Positions 27,101-37,130 of a stretch of 64,000 bases of DNA are shown in pieces; the first letter of the stretch is position 1; each line of letters begins with the position of its first letter. Origin of the DNA: Polaromonas sp. (GTDB taxonomy: Bacteria; Pseudomonadota; Gammaproteobacteria; Burkholderiales; Burkholderiaceae_C). The notes beneath the pieces are model-generated. The model saw nothing but the letters and a program-made list of their open reading frames with translations. It had not been told where the DNA came from and searched no databases. Location of the stretch: NCBI RefSeq assembly GCF_012927485.1, contig NZ_JABBPC010000012.1:248001-312000 (forward strand), written 5' to 3'. The translations under genes were made by a program, and so were the position numbers.

Positions 27101-28368
27101 GTCGGCGCCTCCGCTGGTCCCTGCCAGCGGGCCTCGATGGTTTGCACCAATCCCTGGGGCGCGAATGAGGTGATAAGTGCCTGCGCACCAGCGTCGAGCG
27201 GCAGGCGACTGGCGATCTGTGCCAGCGCTGCAAGGTCCAGTTTGTCGGCTTTAAGTTCGCTGTGCTGCGGCACGCCCGCTTGATCGTTGGTGTGCGTCAG
27301 CGCGACGTTGCCGCCCGGCCACTGCAAGCCGTCCCGGGTGAGAAACCGCAGGCCTTCTGTATTGAAATCAAAGCCGCTGGCGCGCTGTCCGCCACCAATG
27401 CGCCCAGCCACCGATTCAAACGCCAGCGGCTGCAGCCGGGCGCTTAGCCGGGCATCGACATCGCGCAGCGCCATGTCGGCGGTGCCGCCAACAATCTTGC
27501 CTTTGATGACATCAGCCCAGGCACGCAGCGCCCCGTTTCCTCGTATTAATTCCACGCCCAGCGCATCTTCGCCGACGTATTGCTTGGCGCGGGACACGTC
27601 GACGCGGGCAAACTCGGCGTACAGCTGCCCGGCCCAGTCCGTAAAGTCGCCCGCGTGGCCTGACAACAAGGGCTGCCTGAAAATTCCTCTGAGTGTGAAG
27701 CGGTCACCCCATTCCACCGGTGGCGTGGCATCCAGTCGCACCAGGTGGCGGCGCCCGGCATTGCGCAATACCAAGTCCAGCTGCGTCAACGCCAGGGGCG
27801 GCGCCCGATGCAACTCGTCGGTCCAGCGCACCGCGCCTTCGCGTATGACAAACTCGGTCTGCGAGAAGAACCAGTCCGCCGCCGGGCTGCGCCTGGCGTC
27901 TGGACCCTGCGACATATCCAGTCCGCCAATGTAGATTTTTCCATCGGCAGCACGCCTGATATCGAGTTCGGGCTTGTCGATATAAAGCTGCTCAAAGCCC
28001 AAGCCCAAAATTGAGGACGCTGACAACGCGCCCAGAACACGGGGCAGGCGCAACGCCTCCCGCCCTTGCGAATCCAGCAAGGTCACGTCGTGCAACTCAA
28101 AGGCAGGAATCATGCCTTGCGAATAGGCTGTAATCTGACCGATGCGAACAGGCACCCCCAGCGCCTTGCTGGCTTCCTGTTCGATACGCGAACGAAACTC
28201 CCCGATTCGCGGCACAATCCACCCGTGCAGCACGAACCAGCTCAGACCAAAAAGAAGCCAGGCCGCTGCAACCAACCAGAGCAAGAGGCGCATGAGAAAA
28301 GCGATCCATCGGAGGCGTCTGGACGGCGAGGCTGGCGGGTCGATCGGGATGGTTATCGTGGGTTCCAT
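24127..28368 (-). CDS. YhdP family AsmA-like giant protein (TIGR02099)
   Basis: A 1413-residue protein anchored by one N-terminal membrane helix (about 24 to 46) with the remainder in the periplasm. It has AsmA-like repeats at the start (FRSRIEQEASKALGVPVRIG) and end (FNVNLESGQFVKADPGIAKLLG, LQMSGVNAAVLMDGSADIA). The ending, with an AQMFLRRPLMEAATQEFHIDGTW stretch, is typical of YhdP. In E. coli YhdP, with TamB and YdbH, carries phospholipids towards the outer membrane by a long hydrophobic groove. It is divergent from glnE with 69 bases between. Confidence 0.9.
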   Translation of the reverse strand: MEPTITIPIDPPASPSRRLRWIAFLMRLLLWLVAAAWLLFGLSWFVLHGWIVPRIGEFRSRIEQEASKALGVPVRIGQITAYSQGMIPAFELHDVTLLDSQGREALRLPRVLGALSASSILGLGFEQLYIDKPELDIRRAADGKIYIGGLDMSQGPDARRSPAADWFFSQTEFVIREGAVRWTDELHRAPPLALTQLDLVLRNAGRRHLVRLDATPPVEWGDRFTLRGIFRQPLLSGHAGDFTDWAGQLYAEFARVDVSRAKQYVGEDALGVELIRGNGALRAWADVIKGKIVGGTADMALRDVDARLSARLQPLAFESVAGRIGGGQRASGFDFNTEGLRFLTRDGLQWPGGNVALTHTNDQAGVPQHSELKADKLDLAALAQIASRLPLDAGAQALITSFAPQGLVQTIEARWQGPAEAPTTFSAKGRVVGLSVAALPAAPAALQPASSAGAGSAPPDTPGRPGVSGANVDFDMTQQGGQAQVKIVNGAIDLPGIFEDAKVPMDQLSVEAQWKFSGQKIEMQLRNLQFANADAQGQAQVKWHTEDAAPGAATVDKSSDRRFPGVLDLQGTLSRGNGTKVHRYLPLVLPEPVRHYVRDAVVQGEVSDVKFKVLGAVRLIPFVNPAQGDFRVSAKVHNGHFAYVPKFLQPPGAAPWPALTELNGELVFNRAALEVNGVSGKVDRLPGLQLVKGAARIPDLTHGATVEVSTDIKGLLSDALGFVNTSPLAGMTNQALAKTVASGIGDYRFHLILPIHSIDKSRVEGTVTLPGNDLQFAPATPQLTKVKGVVTVSERGFTVSGAQGRLLGGEIRFDGGTRAPSRTPAGNPDTETGVAFKAQGTVTAEGLRQAKDMGFVARMAQNASGSAAYSASLGFRRGVSELVVVSSLQGMALNLPAPLSKTAEAVLPLRFENALLPASMSPGQTLQDQLSLSIGRVASLRYVRDVSGSEPRVIRGGIGIGLEPGETGPVQVTGVGANINLARVDLDAWGKILADAPSGNVLEAAPVSSAAASLGYVPSVMAVRAKELIVGGRRLSNVVVGGSRDGLNWRANIDATELDGYIEFPQPGGVGADRVYARLSRLSLAPSTASDVEALLNEQPASIPALDIVVEDMELRGKKLGRIEIEAVNRGGSAVAGGGIREWRLNKFNMILPEAMLTATGNWVALNPQASTVKAAAGGPRIPHGPSERRRTEMNFKLDIADSGQLLKRFGMGELIRRGKGKLEGQVAWIGSPLSLDYPTLSGQFNVNLESGQFVKADPGIAKLLGVLSLQSLPRRLALDFRDVFSEGFAFDFVRGDVTINQGLARTNNLQMSGVNAAVLMDGSADIARETQNIKVIVVPEINAGTASLIATVINPAIGLGSFLAQMFLRRPLMEAATQEFHIDGTWTDPKITKVDRRSQAPGKSGVAPAETR

Positions 28369-28437
28369 TGGCTAGATAATTATGACCGCCGGTGGTAATG
28401 TTCGCCCGACGCAACACCATGAAGTTTGTGAAGTAGT

Positions 28438-31212
28438 GTGATGACCATGAATTCGACCGTCCGCCCGGACATCCTTTCCGCCACGGAGTCGCCCTTGGTG
28501 GGTGCGTCGGCTTATTCCCGTTTTGTCCAGCGCATCCGCCGCCGTTATGCAGAGCAGTTGCCGCTTTTGCCAGAGGGCGCACCAGCGCGCGCTTCCATGC
28601 AGCTCACGCTAGCGGCGCTTTTGGCGAGCGGCCTCGAAACGGGAGCGGCCCTTCGAGTGCTTCGCCAACTGGTCCTGGAACGGCTGGTGGTGCTCGATTG
28701 CGATGGCAGCTGCGACAGCCAGGCGCCGTTGCTCATGGTGACCAAGGCCATGACCGAGCTGGCTGAATTGGCGCTGGATGTGGCCATGCAGAGCTCGGGC
28801 CAAATGCTCGACGCGTTGCACGGTGCCCCTCAGGCACCCAACGGAGAGCGCGCCTGCATGTGGGTAGTGGGTATGGGCAAACTTGGCGCACGTGAACTCA
28901 ATGTCTCCAGCGACATCGACCTGATTTATGTTTATGACCACGACGGTGAAACAGCCGGCCGTAGCGATGGCCGCGGTCAAATATCGAACCACGAGTATTT
29001 TGCACATCAGGTCAAATCGGTTTTCAGCCTGATCGGTGACGTCACCGAGCACGGCTTTGTATTCCGGGTCGATCTTGCGCTGCGGCCCAACGGCAACTCC
29101 GGCGCCGCCGCCATCTCGCTGAGCGCACTCGAGGACTATTTTCAGGCACAGGGGCGTGAATGGGAACGCTTTGCATGGCTTAAAAGCCGTGTGGTAGCGC
29201 CCCAGGATTGCATCCGCAGCGGTTCGGCGCAAGCCTTGCGCAGTTCCGTGCTGCCGTTTGTCTTCAGGCGCTACCTCGACTACAACGTGTTTGATGCGTT
29301 GCGCATCCTGCACCGGCAAATTCGCGAACACGCCACCAAACGCTGCGCCGGCCATCCCGAGCGCGCCAACGACGTGAAGATGTCGCGTGGCGGCATACGC
29401 GAAATTGAATTCACGGTGCAACTGCTGCAAGTGGTGCGCGGCGGGCAGTTTCCCGAACTGCGCACTCGCCCAACTGTCGACGCACTTCAGCGCGTCGCCC
29501 ACGCCAACCTGATGCCTCAGGACACCGCCGATGCGCTGGCGAAGGCTTATGACTTTCTGCGCCGTGTAGAGCATCGCATCCAGTACCTGGATGACCAGCA
29601 AACCCATGTGCTACCGACGCGCGATGACGATCTGGGCTGGATTTCAAAGACCTTGGGCTTCGATAATTACTGCCTGTTCCTGATCGAACTGGACGCACAG
29701 CGCGAGCTGGTCGCCGCAGAGTTTGACAAACTGCTGGGCGGCAAAATCGACTGCAAAGGCTGTGGGAAAGGGACATCGGAGCCGCCACCGCAGCTGGACG
29801 ACCTACTCGAACAGTTACCCGCGCAGTGGCCGGCTCAATTTCGCCATCGTTTAACGCTGTGGCGCCAACATCCCAGAATCCTTGCCTTGCGCGAGGACTC
29901 GCGTGCCCGCCTCGCCAGGCTGCTTCAGCGCACTGCGGGTTGGCTGTGCGAACGTAGCGTGACGGAAGAAGCCGCTTTGCGCTTCCTCGACTGGATAGAA
30001 CCGCTGCTCAGGCGGGAAAGCTATCTGGCGCTCCTGCTCGAACGCCCCGCGGTGCACGAACGTCTATTGCGGCTGATGGGCGCGGCAAAATGGCCTGCAC
30101 GCTACCTGCTCCAGCATCCGGGGGTGATCGACGAGCTCGCCAGCGACGAGATGATGCACGAGCGTTTTGATGCCGCCGGCTTCACCAAAGAATTGCAACA
30201 GCGGCTGGCCGCCTTGAGACGCACGGGCGAAGATGATGAGGAAACCTGCCTCAACCTGCTGCGTCGCGCCCACCATGCCGAAGTGTTTCGCACACTGGCC
30301 CGGGACGTAGAAGGCGTCCTTACCGTAGAACAGGTAGCCGACGACCTGAGCGCCTTGGCCGAAGCCGTTTTGAGCATTACCGCCGACTGGTGCTGGCAGC
30401 GTCTCAAAAACAGGCACCGCGAGTCGCCGCAATTTGCCATCATTGCCTACGGAAAGCTGGGCGGCAAGGAGCTCGGCTATGGCAGCGACCTGGACATCGT
30501 ATTTGTCTTCGAAGACGAGGATGAGCGCGCCCCCGAGGTCTATGCGACCTTCGTGCGAAAACTGATCAACTGGCTGACCATCAAGACCGGCGAGGGCGAC
30601 CTCTTTGAGATCGATACCGCTTTGCGGCCCAACGGCAACTCTGGTCTGCTGGTGACCCGCTTTGAGGCCTATGCCCGCTATCAGCAGCAGCGCGGAAGCA
30701 ACACCGCATGGACTTGGGAGCACCAGGCCATGACGCGCGCCCGTTTCGTCCTGGGTGAAGAATCCTTGCGCTTGCGGTTCGACCAGGTTCGGGAGGCGGT
30801 CATCTCGGCGCCGCGCGACGTGGCGGCCCTGCGCGATGAAATCATGGCCATGCGCGACAAGGTGCGCGCGGCCCATCCCGTCAAGGGAGACAAGTTTGAC
30901 GTTAAACACAGCGTCGGCGGCATGGTGGATGCCGAATTCGCAGTGCAGTTTTTGGTGCTGTCGCAGTCCGCGCGGCACCCCGAGCTGATTCACAATGTCG
31001 GCAATATCGCCCTGTTGCAGCGCGCCGAAGCGGCCGGCTTGTTGCCGCCGGGCGTCGGCGAGCGGGCGGCCAGTGCCTATCGGGAACTCAGACGCGTGCA
31101 GCACCGCGCCCGCCTCAACGAGGAGCCTACGCAGGTGACGCCGCCTTTGCTGCAAGCCGAGTGCGACGCCATTCAGGCGCTTTGGGCGGCTATCTTTAAA
31201 TCGATCCCTTGA
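28438..31212 (+). CDS. glnE: Glutamine synthetase adenylyltransferase / adenylyl-removing enzyme
   Basis: A 924-residue bifunctional enzyme that adds AMP to glutamine synthetase or removes it, according to the nitrogen state signalled by PII. Two nucleotidyltransferase domains are visible: SSDIDLIYVYDHDG near residue 158 (removing half) and GSDLDIVFVFEDED near residue 681 (adding half), each followed by a helical region and by a RPNGNSG motif. Length is close to the usual 930 to 950. The GTG/ATG choice at 28438 (GTGATGACCATG) leaves one or two codons uncertain. Confidence 0.96.
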   Translation: MMTMNSTVRPDILSATESPLVGASAYSRFVQRIRRRYAEQLPLLPEGAPARASMQLTLAALLASGLETGAALRVLRQLVLERLVVLDCDGSCDSQAPLLMVTKAMTELAELALDVAMQSSGQMLDALHGAPQAPNGERACMWVVGMGKLGARELNVSSDIDLIYVYDHDGETAGRSDGRGQISNHEYFAHQVKSVFSLIGDVTEHGFVFRVDLALRPNGNSGAAAISLSALEDYFQAQGREWERFAWLKSRVVAPQDCIRSGSAQALRSSVLPFVFRRYLDYNVFDALRILHRQIREHATKRCAGHPERANDVKMSRGGIREIEFTVQLLQVVRGGQFPELRTRPTVDALQRVAHANLMPQDTADALAKAYDFLRRVEHRIQYLDDQQTHVLPTRDDDLGWISKTLGFDNYCLFLIELDAQRELVAAEFDKLLGGKIDCKGCGKGTSEPPPQLDDLLEQLPAQWPAQFRHRLTLWRQHPRILALREDSRARLARLLQRTAGWLCERSVTEEAALRFLDWIEPLLRRESYLALLLERPAVHERLLRLMGAAKWPARYLLQHPGVIDELASDEMMHERFDAAGFTKELQQRLAALRRTGEDDEETCLNLLRRAHHAEVFRTLARDVEGVLTVEQVADDLSALAEAVLSITADWCWQRLKNRHRESPQFAIIAYGKLGGKELGYGSDLDIVFVFEDEDERAPEVYATFVRKLINWLTIKTGEGDLFEIDTALRPNGNSGLLVTRFEAYARYQQQRGSNTAWTWEHQAMTRARFVLGEESLRLRFDQVREAVISAPRDVAALRDEIMAMRDKVRAAHPVKGDKFDVKHSVGGMVDAEFAVQFLVLSQSARHPELIHNVGNIALLQRAEAAGLLPPGVGERAASAYRELRRVQHRARLNEEPTQVTPPLLQAECDAIQALWAAIFKSIP

Positions 31213-31298
31213 TTTAACCTGCTTTAATCCACGTAGCCTGCGCGCAAACCTTCTGTTGCCCTGCAGGATGTGGCAACGCACGAGGGAAACCGCAACCC

Positions 31299-32795
31299 AT
31301 GAATAAAATTTACGCCGCCCTCAGGGCTTCCAAGCCGCTGGCGGTGGGCGTCTTATCCGGTTTCGGACTCGCGGGCTGCGCAGTTGGGCCAGCCTATACG
31401 CCTGTTTCCGTGGCAATCCCCACGACCTGGCAGGCGCCCTTGCCACATCAAGGCACCCTGACCAACTTGTCGCAGTGGTGGCAGCAGCAGAACGACCCCT
31501 TACTGGTCGAGCTGATCATGGCCGCCGAGACGATCAGTCCTACTATTGCGTCGGCGCGCTCCAACATCGAACAGGCGCGCGCCTCCCGCATCGCCTCTGG
31601 TGCGGCTTTGCTGCCGACGCTGGACGCCACCGCCAGCGCTACCCGCGGCCGCTCACCCCCCGTGAACCGGGCCAGCCCGCCGATTGCCACGACCGAACAG
31701 GCAGGGTTGCAGGCATCGTGGGAAATAGATCTGTTTGGCCGGTATCGCGACACTCAGAATGCCAACCAGCAACGGCTGGAAGGCTCCGCAGCGTTGTGGC
31801 ATGCGGCGCGTGTCTCGGTTGCCGCCGAGGTGGCCAATCAATACTACAGTCGGCGAACCTGCGAAAAGCTTTTGAGCGTCGCACGCGCCGATGCAGCCTC
31901 CCGGCTTGAAACGGCGCGCTTGGCAGAACTCAGTGCCAAGGCGGGATTCCAAGCACCGGCGACGGCAGCCCTTGCGCGTGCCAGTGCAGCGGAAGGGAAT
32001 GGCAATGCGATTGCACAACGCGCATTGTGTGATCTCGATATCAAAGCGCTGGTAGCCATGACGGCCATCGACGAGCCCGCCCTGCGGCAAAAACTGGCCC
32101 AGCCAGCCGCCGATACGGCGCAAGAAACGATGCCACCCATTGCCAGTGTGCCTGCGGAAGTACTGGCACAGAGGCCGGATGTGTTCAACGCCGCGCGCGA
32201 GGTCGATGCCGCTCACGCAGAGGTGGGCAGCGCGCTGGCCCAACGCTATCCACGCTTGAGTCTCAGCGGCTCCATTGAAACCGCCAAATCGATAGCGCGC
32301 GGCGTTTCGCAACGCTTTGACACCTGGTCGGTCGGTCCACTGCAGTTGACCGTCCCGCTGTTTGATGGCGGCGTTAGCGCCGCCAATGTTGAGGCGGCCA
32401 AAGCGCGTTACCAGAACGCCGCAGTCCAATACCGCAGCAGCGTGCGACAGGCTGTTCGCGAGGTGGAGGAAGCGCTTGTCAATCTGCAGAGCACCGCCGA
32501 ACGCAACGACGACGCCAAGGTCGCTGCCGCAGGCTACCGTGCGTCCTTCACCGGTACCGAAGCAAAATACAAAAGCGGCCTGGCCAGTTTGATCGAACTG
32601 GAAGACGCGCGGCGCACGTCGCTGGCCTCCGAAACGGCGGTCGTTACCCTGCAACGCGAACGCTCCAACGCCTGGGTGGCCCTGTACCGGGCACTCGGCG
32701 GTGGCTGGACAAGCGCCAGCCCTACGCCACCCGCCCCATTAACTGACCTCGACGTTTCTTCCGCTTCCGCTTCCGCTGCCGCCGCCACACCCTGA
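31299..32795 (+). CDS. Outer-membrane efflux lipoprotein (NodT/OprM family)
   Basis: A 498-residue TolC-type channel. The signal peptide ends at the lipobox GLAGC with C27 as the lipidated residue, followed by AVGPAYTPV, the classical start of the NodT/OprM group. Paired helical repeats (IASARSNIEQARASRIASGAALLPT and QRPDVFNAAREVDAAHAEVGSALAQRYPRL) form the periplasmic barrel. It heads a three-gene plus-strand operon with the adaptor and RND pump. The Ala/Ser-rich tail (SASASAAAATP) is low complexity. Confidence 0.94.
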   Translation: MNKIYAALRASKPLAVGVLSGFGLAGCAVGPAYTPVSVAIPTTWQAPLPHQGTLTNLSQWWQQQNDPLLVELIMAAETISPTIASARSNIEQARASRIASGAALLPTLDATASATRGRSPPVNRASPPIATTEQAGLQASWEIDLFGRYRDTQNANQQRLEGSAALWHAARVSVAAEVANQYYSRRTCEKLLSVARADAASRLETARLAELSAKAGFQAPATAALARASAAEGNGNAIAQRALCDLDIKALVAMTAIDEPALRQKLAQPAADTAQETMPPIASVPAEVLAQRPDVFNAAREVDAAHAEVGSALAQRYPRLSLSGSIETAKSIARGVSQRFDTWSVGPLQLTVPLFDGGVSAANVEAAKARYQNAAVQYRSSVRQAVREVEEALVNLQSTAERNDDAKVAAAGYRASFTGTEAKYKSGLASLIELEDARRTSLASETAVVTLQRERSNAWVALYRALGGGWTSASPTPPAPLTDLDVSSASASAAAATP

Positions 32796-32849
32796 AAACG
32801 CGGCCATCGTTGATCTTTATCTCACCCGACCGACGAATCGAACACCCCC

Positions 32850-34022
32850 ATGGAAAATTTTAAAAAGAGGCCGGCAGCTATTATTTTGACAGCTGTTATC
32901 GTTTTGGCGCTAGCTGCAGCCGCTGTCTATTTATTCAATTTCAGGGCGGCGGATAAACAAAGAACGATCGCAGCGAAACCAGCCCTCACGGTAGCCACGG
33001 CCCGGCCCAAACAATTGAGTCTTCCGGTCAAACTCAGCGCCAATGGCAACATCGCCGCCTGGCAGGAAGCCATCATTGGCTCTGAATCGAACGGACTCCG
33101 CTTGGTCCAGGTGCTCGCCAATGTAGGAGACCCGGTTAAAGCCGGACAAGTCCTGGCAGTATTTTCGGGCGACAGCGTGCAGGCAGAGGTGGCCCAGGCC
33201 CGTGCCAACCTGCTGGAAGCGCAAGCCAACGCCGCCGATGCGGCAGACAACGCTGCGCGTGCGCGCACCCTGGAAAGCTCAGGCGCCTTGAGCGCACAGC
33301 AGATCAACCAATACAGCACCGCTGAAAAAACGGCAAAGGCACGCGCCGAGGCCGCCAAAGCGGTGCTGGACGCGCAGCAACTGCGAGGGCGACAAACCAG
33401 GGTGCTTGCCCCGGACAACGGGGTGGTGTCTTCACGCACCGCCACCGTGGGCGCGGTCGTCGGCGCGGGCACCGAGTTGTTTCGGATGATTCGCGGCGGG
33501 CGCCTCGAATGGCGCGCGGAAGTGACCGCTTCCGAGTTGGGTCGTCTCAGCGTGGGCACCCCCGCCACAGTCATCGCGGCCAATGGCACGCGGCTGACGG
33601 GCCGAGTACGCATGGTCGCGCCGACCGTAGATCCGCAGACCCGCACCGCCTTGGTCTATGTGGATTTGCCCGCGTATGCCGGCATAGGTTCGCCGGCAAA
33701 AGCAGGGATGTTTGCCCGAGGTAGCTTCGATCTTGGCAGCACGCCGGCGCTCACCATTCCGCAACTGGCCCTGGTGGTGCGCGACGGCTTCAGCTATGTG
33801 TTTCGCCTCACTCCCGACAATCGCATCAGCCAGATCAAGGTGCAGACTGGCCGGCTGGCCGGGGAGCGGATCGAAATCACGTCGGGCCTGACTGCCGACG
33901 CAAGGATCATCGTGAGTGGCGCGGGGTTTTTGAACGATGGCGATTTGGTGCGGGTGAACGACGCAGCGACCATCGATAAGCCTGTTACGCCTGCCAGCGG
34001 CGTACGAGCAGCTATTCAATAA
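32850..34022 (+). CDS. RND efflux periplasmic adaptor (membrane fusion protein)
   Basis: A 390-residue adaptor: N-terminal membrane anchor (about 9 to 29), a lipoyl-type half (LVQVLANVGDPVKAGQVLAV), an alpha-hairpin (about 110 to 175, rich in Ala and Gln) and the closing barrel with RVRMVAPTVDPQTRTALVYV. It bridges the inner-membrane pump and the outer-membrane channel. Spacing is 54 bases after the channel gene and 12 bases before the pump, so the three are one operon. Confidence 0.94.
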   Translation: MENFKKRPAAIILTAVIVLALAAAAVYLFNFRAADKQRTIAAKPALTVATARPKQLSLPVKLSANGNIAAWQEAIIGSESNGLRLVQVLANVGDPVKAGQVLAVFSGDSVQAEVAQARANLLEAQANAADAADNAARARTLESSGALSAQQINQYSTAEKTAKARAEAAKAVLDAQQLRGRQTRVLAPDNGVVSSRTATVGAVVGAGTELFRMIRGGRLEWRAEVTASELGRLSVGTPATVIAANGTRLTGRVRMVAPTVDPQTRTALVYVDLPAYAGIGSPAKAGMFARGSFDLGSTPALTIPQLALVVRDGFSYVFRLTPDNRISQIKVQTGRLAGERIEITSGLTADARIIVSGAGFLNDGDLVRVNDAATIDKPVTPASGVRAAIQ

Positions 34023-34034
34023 AGAGCACCCCGA

Positions 34035-37000
34035 ATGAACGTCTCTGCCTGGTCGATCAAAAATCCGATCCCTGCCGTCATGCTGTTTGTACTGCTGACA
34101 TTTGCGGGCATGTTGTCGTTCAGGGCCATGAAGGTACAGAACTTTCCAGACATTGACCTGCCTACCGTGACGGTGTCGGCCTCGCTGCCAGGCGCGGCAC
34201 CGGCCCAGCTCGAGACCGAAGTGGCTCGCAAACTTGAAAACTCGATGGCGGCAGTTCAGGGCCTCAAGCACCTCTACACCAAGGTGCAGGATGGCGGCGT
34301 GAACATCACCGCCGAGTTCCGGCTCGAAAAGCCGGTGCAGGAAGCCGTGGATGACGTGCGTGCCGCCGTCGCCCGCATACGAGGTGATCTGCCCGCCGAT
34401 GTGCGCGAGCCGGTCATCACCAAAATGGACTTGGCCGGTCAGCCGGTGCTGGCCTTCGCCATCAGCTCGCCACGCATGGACGAGGAAGCGCTGTCATGGT
34501 TTGTCGATAACGAGGTATCGCGCAAACTGCTCTCGGTGCGCGGTGTGGGGGCGGTCAATCGCGTGGGGGGCGTGTCGCGGGAAATACGCGTCGCGCTCGA
34601 CCCGTCACGCCTACAGGCCCTGGGCGCGACCGCGGCCGACATCTCGCGGCAGCTGCGCCAAGTCCAAACGGAAAGCGCAGGCGGACGCACTGACCTGGGC
34701 GGCAGCGAGCAGCCCATGCGCACCCTGGCGACTGTCAAAACTGCCGAAGAACTCGGTCGCCTGGAACTGGCGCTCAGCGACGGCCGGCACATCCGGCTCA
34801 ACCAGGTGGCGACCGTCAGCGACACCACCGCCGAGCCCCGCGCCGCCGCTTTGCTTGACGGCAAGCCGGTCGTGGGGTTCGAGGTCGCGCGCAGCCGGGG
34901 CGAGAGTGAAATCGCCGTTGGCGCGGCCGTGCAAACAGCGCTGGCCGAGCTCAAGCGGCAATACCCGGACGTGGCACTCACGGAAGCCTTCAATTTTGTA
35001 CAACCGGTGCAAGAGGAATATGACGGCGCCATGCACCTTCTGTACGAAGGCGGCATTCTGGCGGTGCTGGTGGTGTGGCTGTTCCTGCGCGACTGGCGGG
35101 CTACATTCGTCTCTGCAGTCGCCCTGCCACTGTCGGTGATTCCGGCCTTTATCGGCATGCATTTTCTTGGCTTTTCGATTAACGTGGTGACGCTGCTGGC
35201 GCTGTCCCTCGTGATCGGCATCCTCGTGGATGACGCGATTGTGGAAGTTGAAAACATCGTTCGCCACCTCCGCATGGGAAAAACGCCGTACCAAGCCGCC
35301 ATGGAAGCCGCCGATGAAATCGGCCTGGCGGTGGTGGCCACCACCTTCACCTTGATTGCTGTATTTTTGCCGACTGCTTTTATGAGCGGAGTGGCCGGAA
35401 AATTCTTCAAGCAATTCGGCTGGACCGCCTCGCTGGCGGTGTTTGCTTCGCTCGTCGTGGCCCGGGTGTTAACGCCCATGATGGCCGCCTACATTCTCAA
35501 GCCCATCGTGGGCCAACATCCAGACCCGCGCTGGATGAAGCGCTACTTGCGTATGGCGACCTGGTGCATGCAGCACCGCGTCACGACCATGCTGTTGGCC
35601 ACCCTCTTTTTCATCGCCTCGGTCATGCTGATTCCGTTGCTACCGACCGGTTTTATTCCGCCAGACGACAACTCCCAAACACAGGTCTACATGGAGTTGC
35701 CGCCGGGCGCCACGCTGGCGCAAACGAGCGACTCCGCCGAGCAGGCGCGCTTGCTGATCAGCAAGCTGGAATATGTCAAAAGCATCTACACCACTATTGG
35801 CGGCGGGTCGGCCGGCGGTGATCCATTTGCCGTCCCGGGCGCCGCAGAAACCCGCAAGGCCACGTTGACGGTGCTGCTGGCCGAGCGCAGCGCCCGCCCG
35901 CGCAAGCAACTCATTGAAAGCAAAATGCGTACTGCGCTCGAAGCGCTGCCAGGCGTTCGCAGCAAAGTCGGGCTTGGCGGTGCCGGCGAGGCCTATATCC
36001 TGGTGCTGACAGCGGAAGACGCCAACGCGCTGCAAACTGCGGCGCTGGCGGTTGAAAAAGACCTGCGAACCATTCCCGGCCTGGGCAACATCTCGTCCAG
36101 CGCCAGTCTGGTTCGGCCCGAGATTGCAGTGCGTCCCGATTTCGCGCGCGCGGCCGATCTGGGCGTGACCAGTGCGGCGATCAGCGAGACACTGCGCATT
36201 GCCACCGTCGGGGATTATGAGGAGGCGCTTCCAAAACTGAACCTGCCGGAGCGGCAGATTCCGATTGTCGTCAAGCTCGACGATGTCGCCCGACAAGACC
36301 TCAGCGTCCTGGAACGCCTCGCGGTGCCCAGCGTCAAGCAGGGGGTCGGCCCGGTGATGCTCGGACAGGTAGCCGCGTTGGAGATGACCGGCGGGCCCGC
36401 CATCATCGACCGCTACGATCGCTCACGCAACGTCAAGTTTGAAGTCGAACTCTCGGGGCGGGCGCTCGGCGATGTCACCGACGCCGTGAAGAAACTTCCC
36501 GCTATCAAAAGCCTGCCCGCTGGTGTGAAGGTGGTGGAGATCGGCGACGCCGAAGTGATGGGCGAGCTGTTTGCAAGTTTTGGTCTGGCCATGCTGACCG
36601 GCGTACTGTGTATCTACATTGTTCTGGTGCTTCTGTTCAAAAATTTCTTGCATCCGGTGACAATTTTGGCGGCGCTGCCCTTGTCTTTGGGCGGGGCCTT
36701 TGTGGGACTGCTGATCGCGCAAAAAAGCTTTTCCATGCCTTCGTTGATCGGCCTCATCATGCTGATGGGCATTGCGACGAAAAATTCCATTCTGTTGGTT
36801 GAATATGCCATCGTTGCTCGGCGCGACCACAAACTGTCGCGCTGGGAGGCGCTGCTGGATGCCTGTCACAAACGGGCCCGGCCCATCATCATGACCACGC
36901 TGGCCATGGGCGCCGGAATGATGCCGATTGCACTCGGTTTCGGTGCGGCCGATCCAAGTTTTCGCTCGCCGATGTCGGTTGCAGTCATTGGCGGCCTGAT

Positions 37001-37130
37001 GACTTCCACGGTACTCAGCTTGCTGGTCGTTCCCGTGGTATTCACTTACGTCGACGATATGGCCCAATGGGGCCATCGACAGGTCGGACGCTTGCGCGGA
37101 CACGACAAGCCCCCCGCGGCGGAAAGGTAG
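34035..37130 (+). CDS. RND efflux pump, inner-membrane permease
   Basis: A 1031-residue transporter of the AcrB/MexB superfamily with twelve membrane segments and two large periplasmic loops. Visible motifs are the porter start PGAAPAQLETEVARKLENSM, the proton-relay segment LVIGILVDDAIVEVENIVRH (D-D pair in TM4) and a second-half LMGIATKNSILLVEYA. The substrate is unknown; the sequence lacks the metal-relay features of the CzcA type that I would expect, so drug or organic-compound export is more likely. No regulator gene adjoins the operon. Confidence 0.94.
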   Translation: MNVSAWSIKNPIPAVMLFVLLTFAGMLSFRAMKVQNFPDIDLPTVTVSASLPGAAPAQLETEVARKLENSMAAVQGLKHLYTKVQDGGVNITAEFRLEKPVQEAVDDVRAAVARIRGDLPADVREPVITKMDLAGQPVLAFAISSPRMDEEALSWFVDNEVSRKLLSVRGVGAVNRVGGVSREIRVALDPSRLQALGATAADISRQLRQVQTESAGGRTDLGGSEQPMRTLATVKTAEELGRLELALSDGRHIRLNQVATVSDTTAEPRAAALLDGKPVVGFEVARSRGESEIAVGAAVQTALAELKRQYPDVALTEAFNFVQPVQEEYDGAMHLLYEGGILAVLVVWLFLRDWRATFVSAVALPLSVIPAFIGMHFLGFSINVVTLLALSLVIGILVDDAIVEVENIVRHLRMGKTPYQAAMEAADEIGLAVVATTFTLIAVFLPTAFMSGVAGKFFKQFGWTASLAVFASLVVARVLTPMMAAYILKPIVGQHPDPRWMKRYLRMATWCMQHRVTTMLLATLFFIASVMLIPLLPTGFIPPDDNSQTQVYMELPPGATLAQTSDSAEQARLLISKLEYVKSIYTTIGGGSAGGDPFAVPGAAETRKATLTVLLAERSARPRKQLIESKMRTALEALPGVRSKVGLGGAGEAYILVLTAEDANALQTAALAVEKDLRTIPGLGNISSSASLVRPEIAVRPDFARAADLGVTSAAISETLRIATVGDYEEALPKLNLPERQIPIVVKLDDVARQDLSVLERLAVPSVKQGVGPVMLGQVAALEMTGGPAIIDRYDRSRNVKFEVELSGRALGDVTDAVKKLPAIKSLPAGVKVVEIGDAEVMGELFASFGLAMLTGVLCIYIVLVLLFKNFLHPVTILAALPLSLGGAFVGLLIAQKSFSMPSLIGLIMLMGIATKNSILLVEYAIVARRDHKLSRWEALLDACHKRARPIIMTTLAMGAGMMPIALGFGAADPSFRSPMSVAVIGGLMTSTVLSLLVVPVVFTYVDDMAQWGHRQVGRLRGHDKPPAAER

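Noticed and set aside
31299..37130. Heavy-metal (Czc/Cus-type) identity for the RND operon
   Set aside because: The pump lacks clear metal-relay motifs, and neither a metal chaperone nor a metal sensor gene is nearby; substrate left open.
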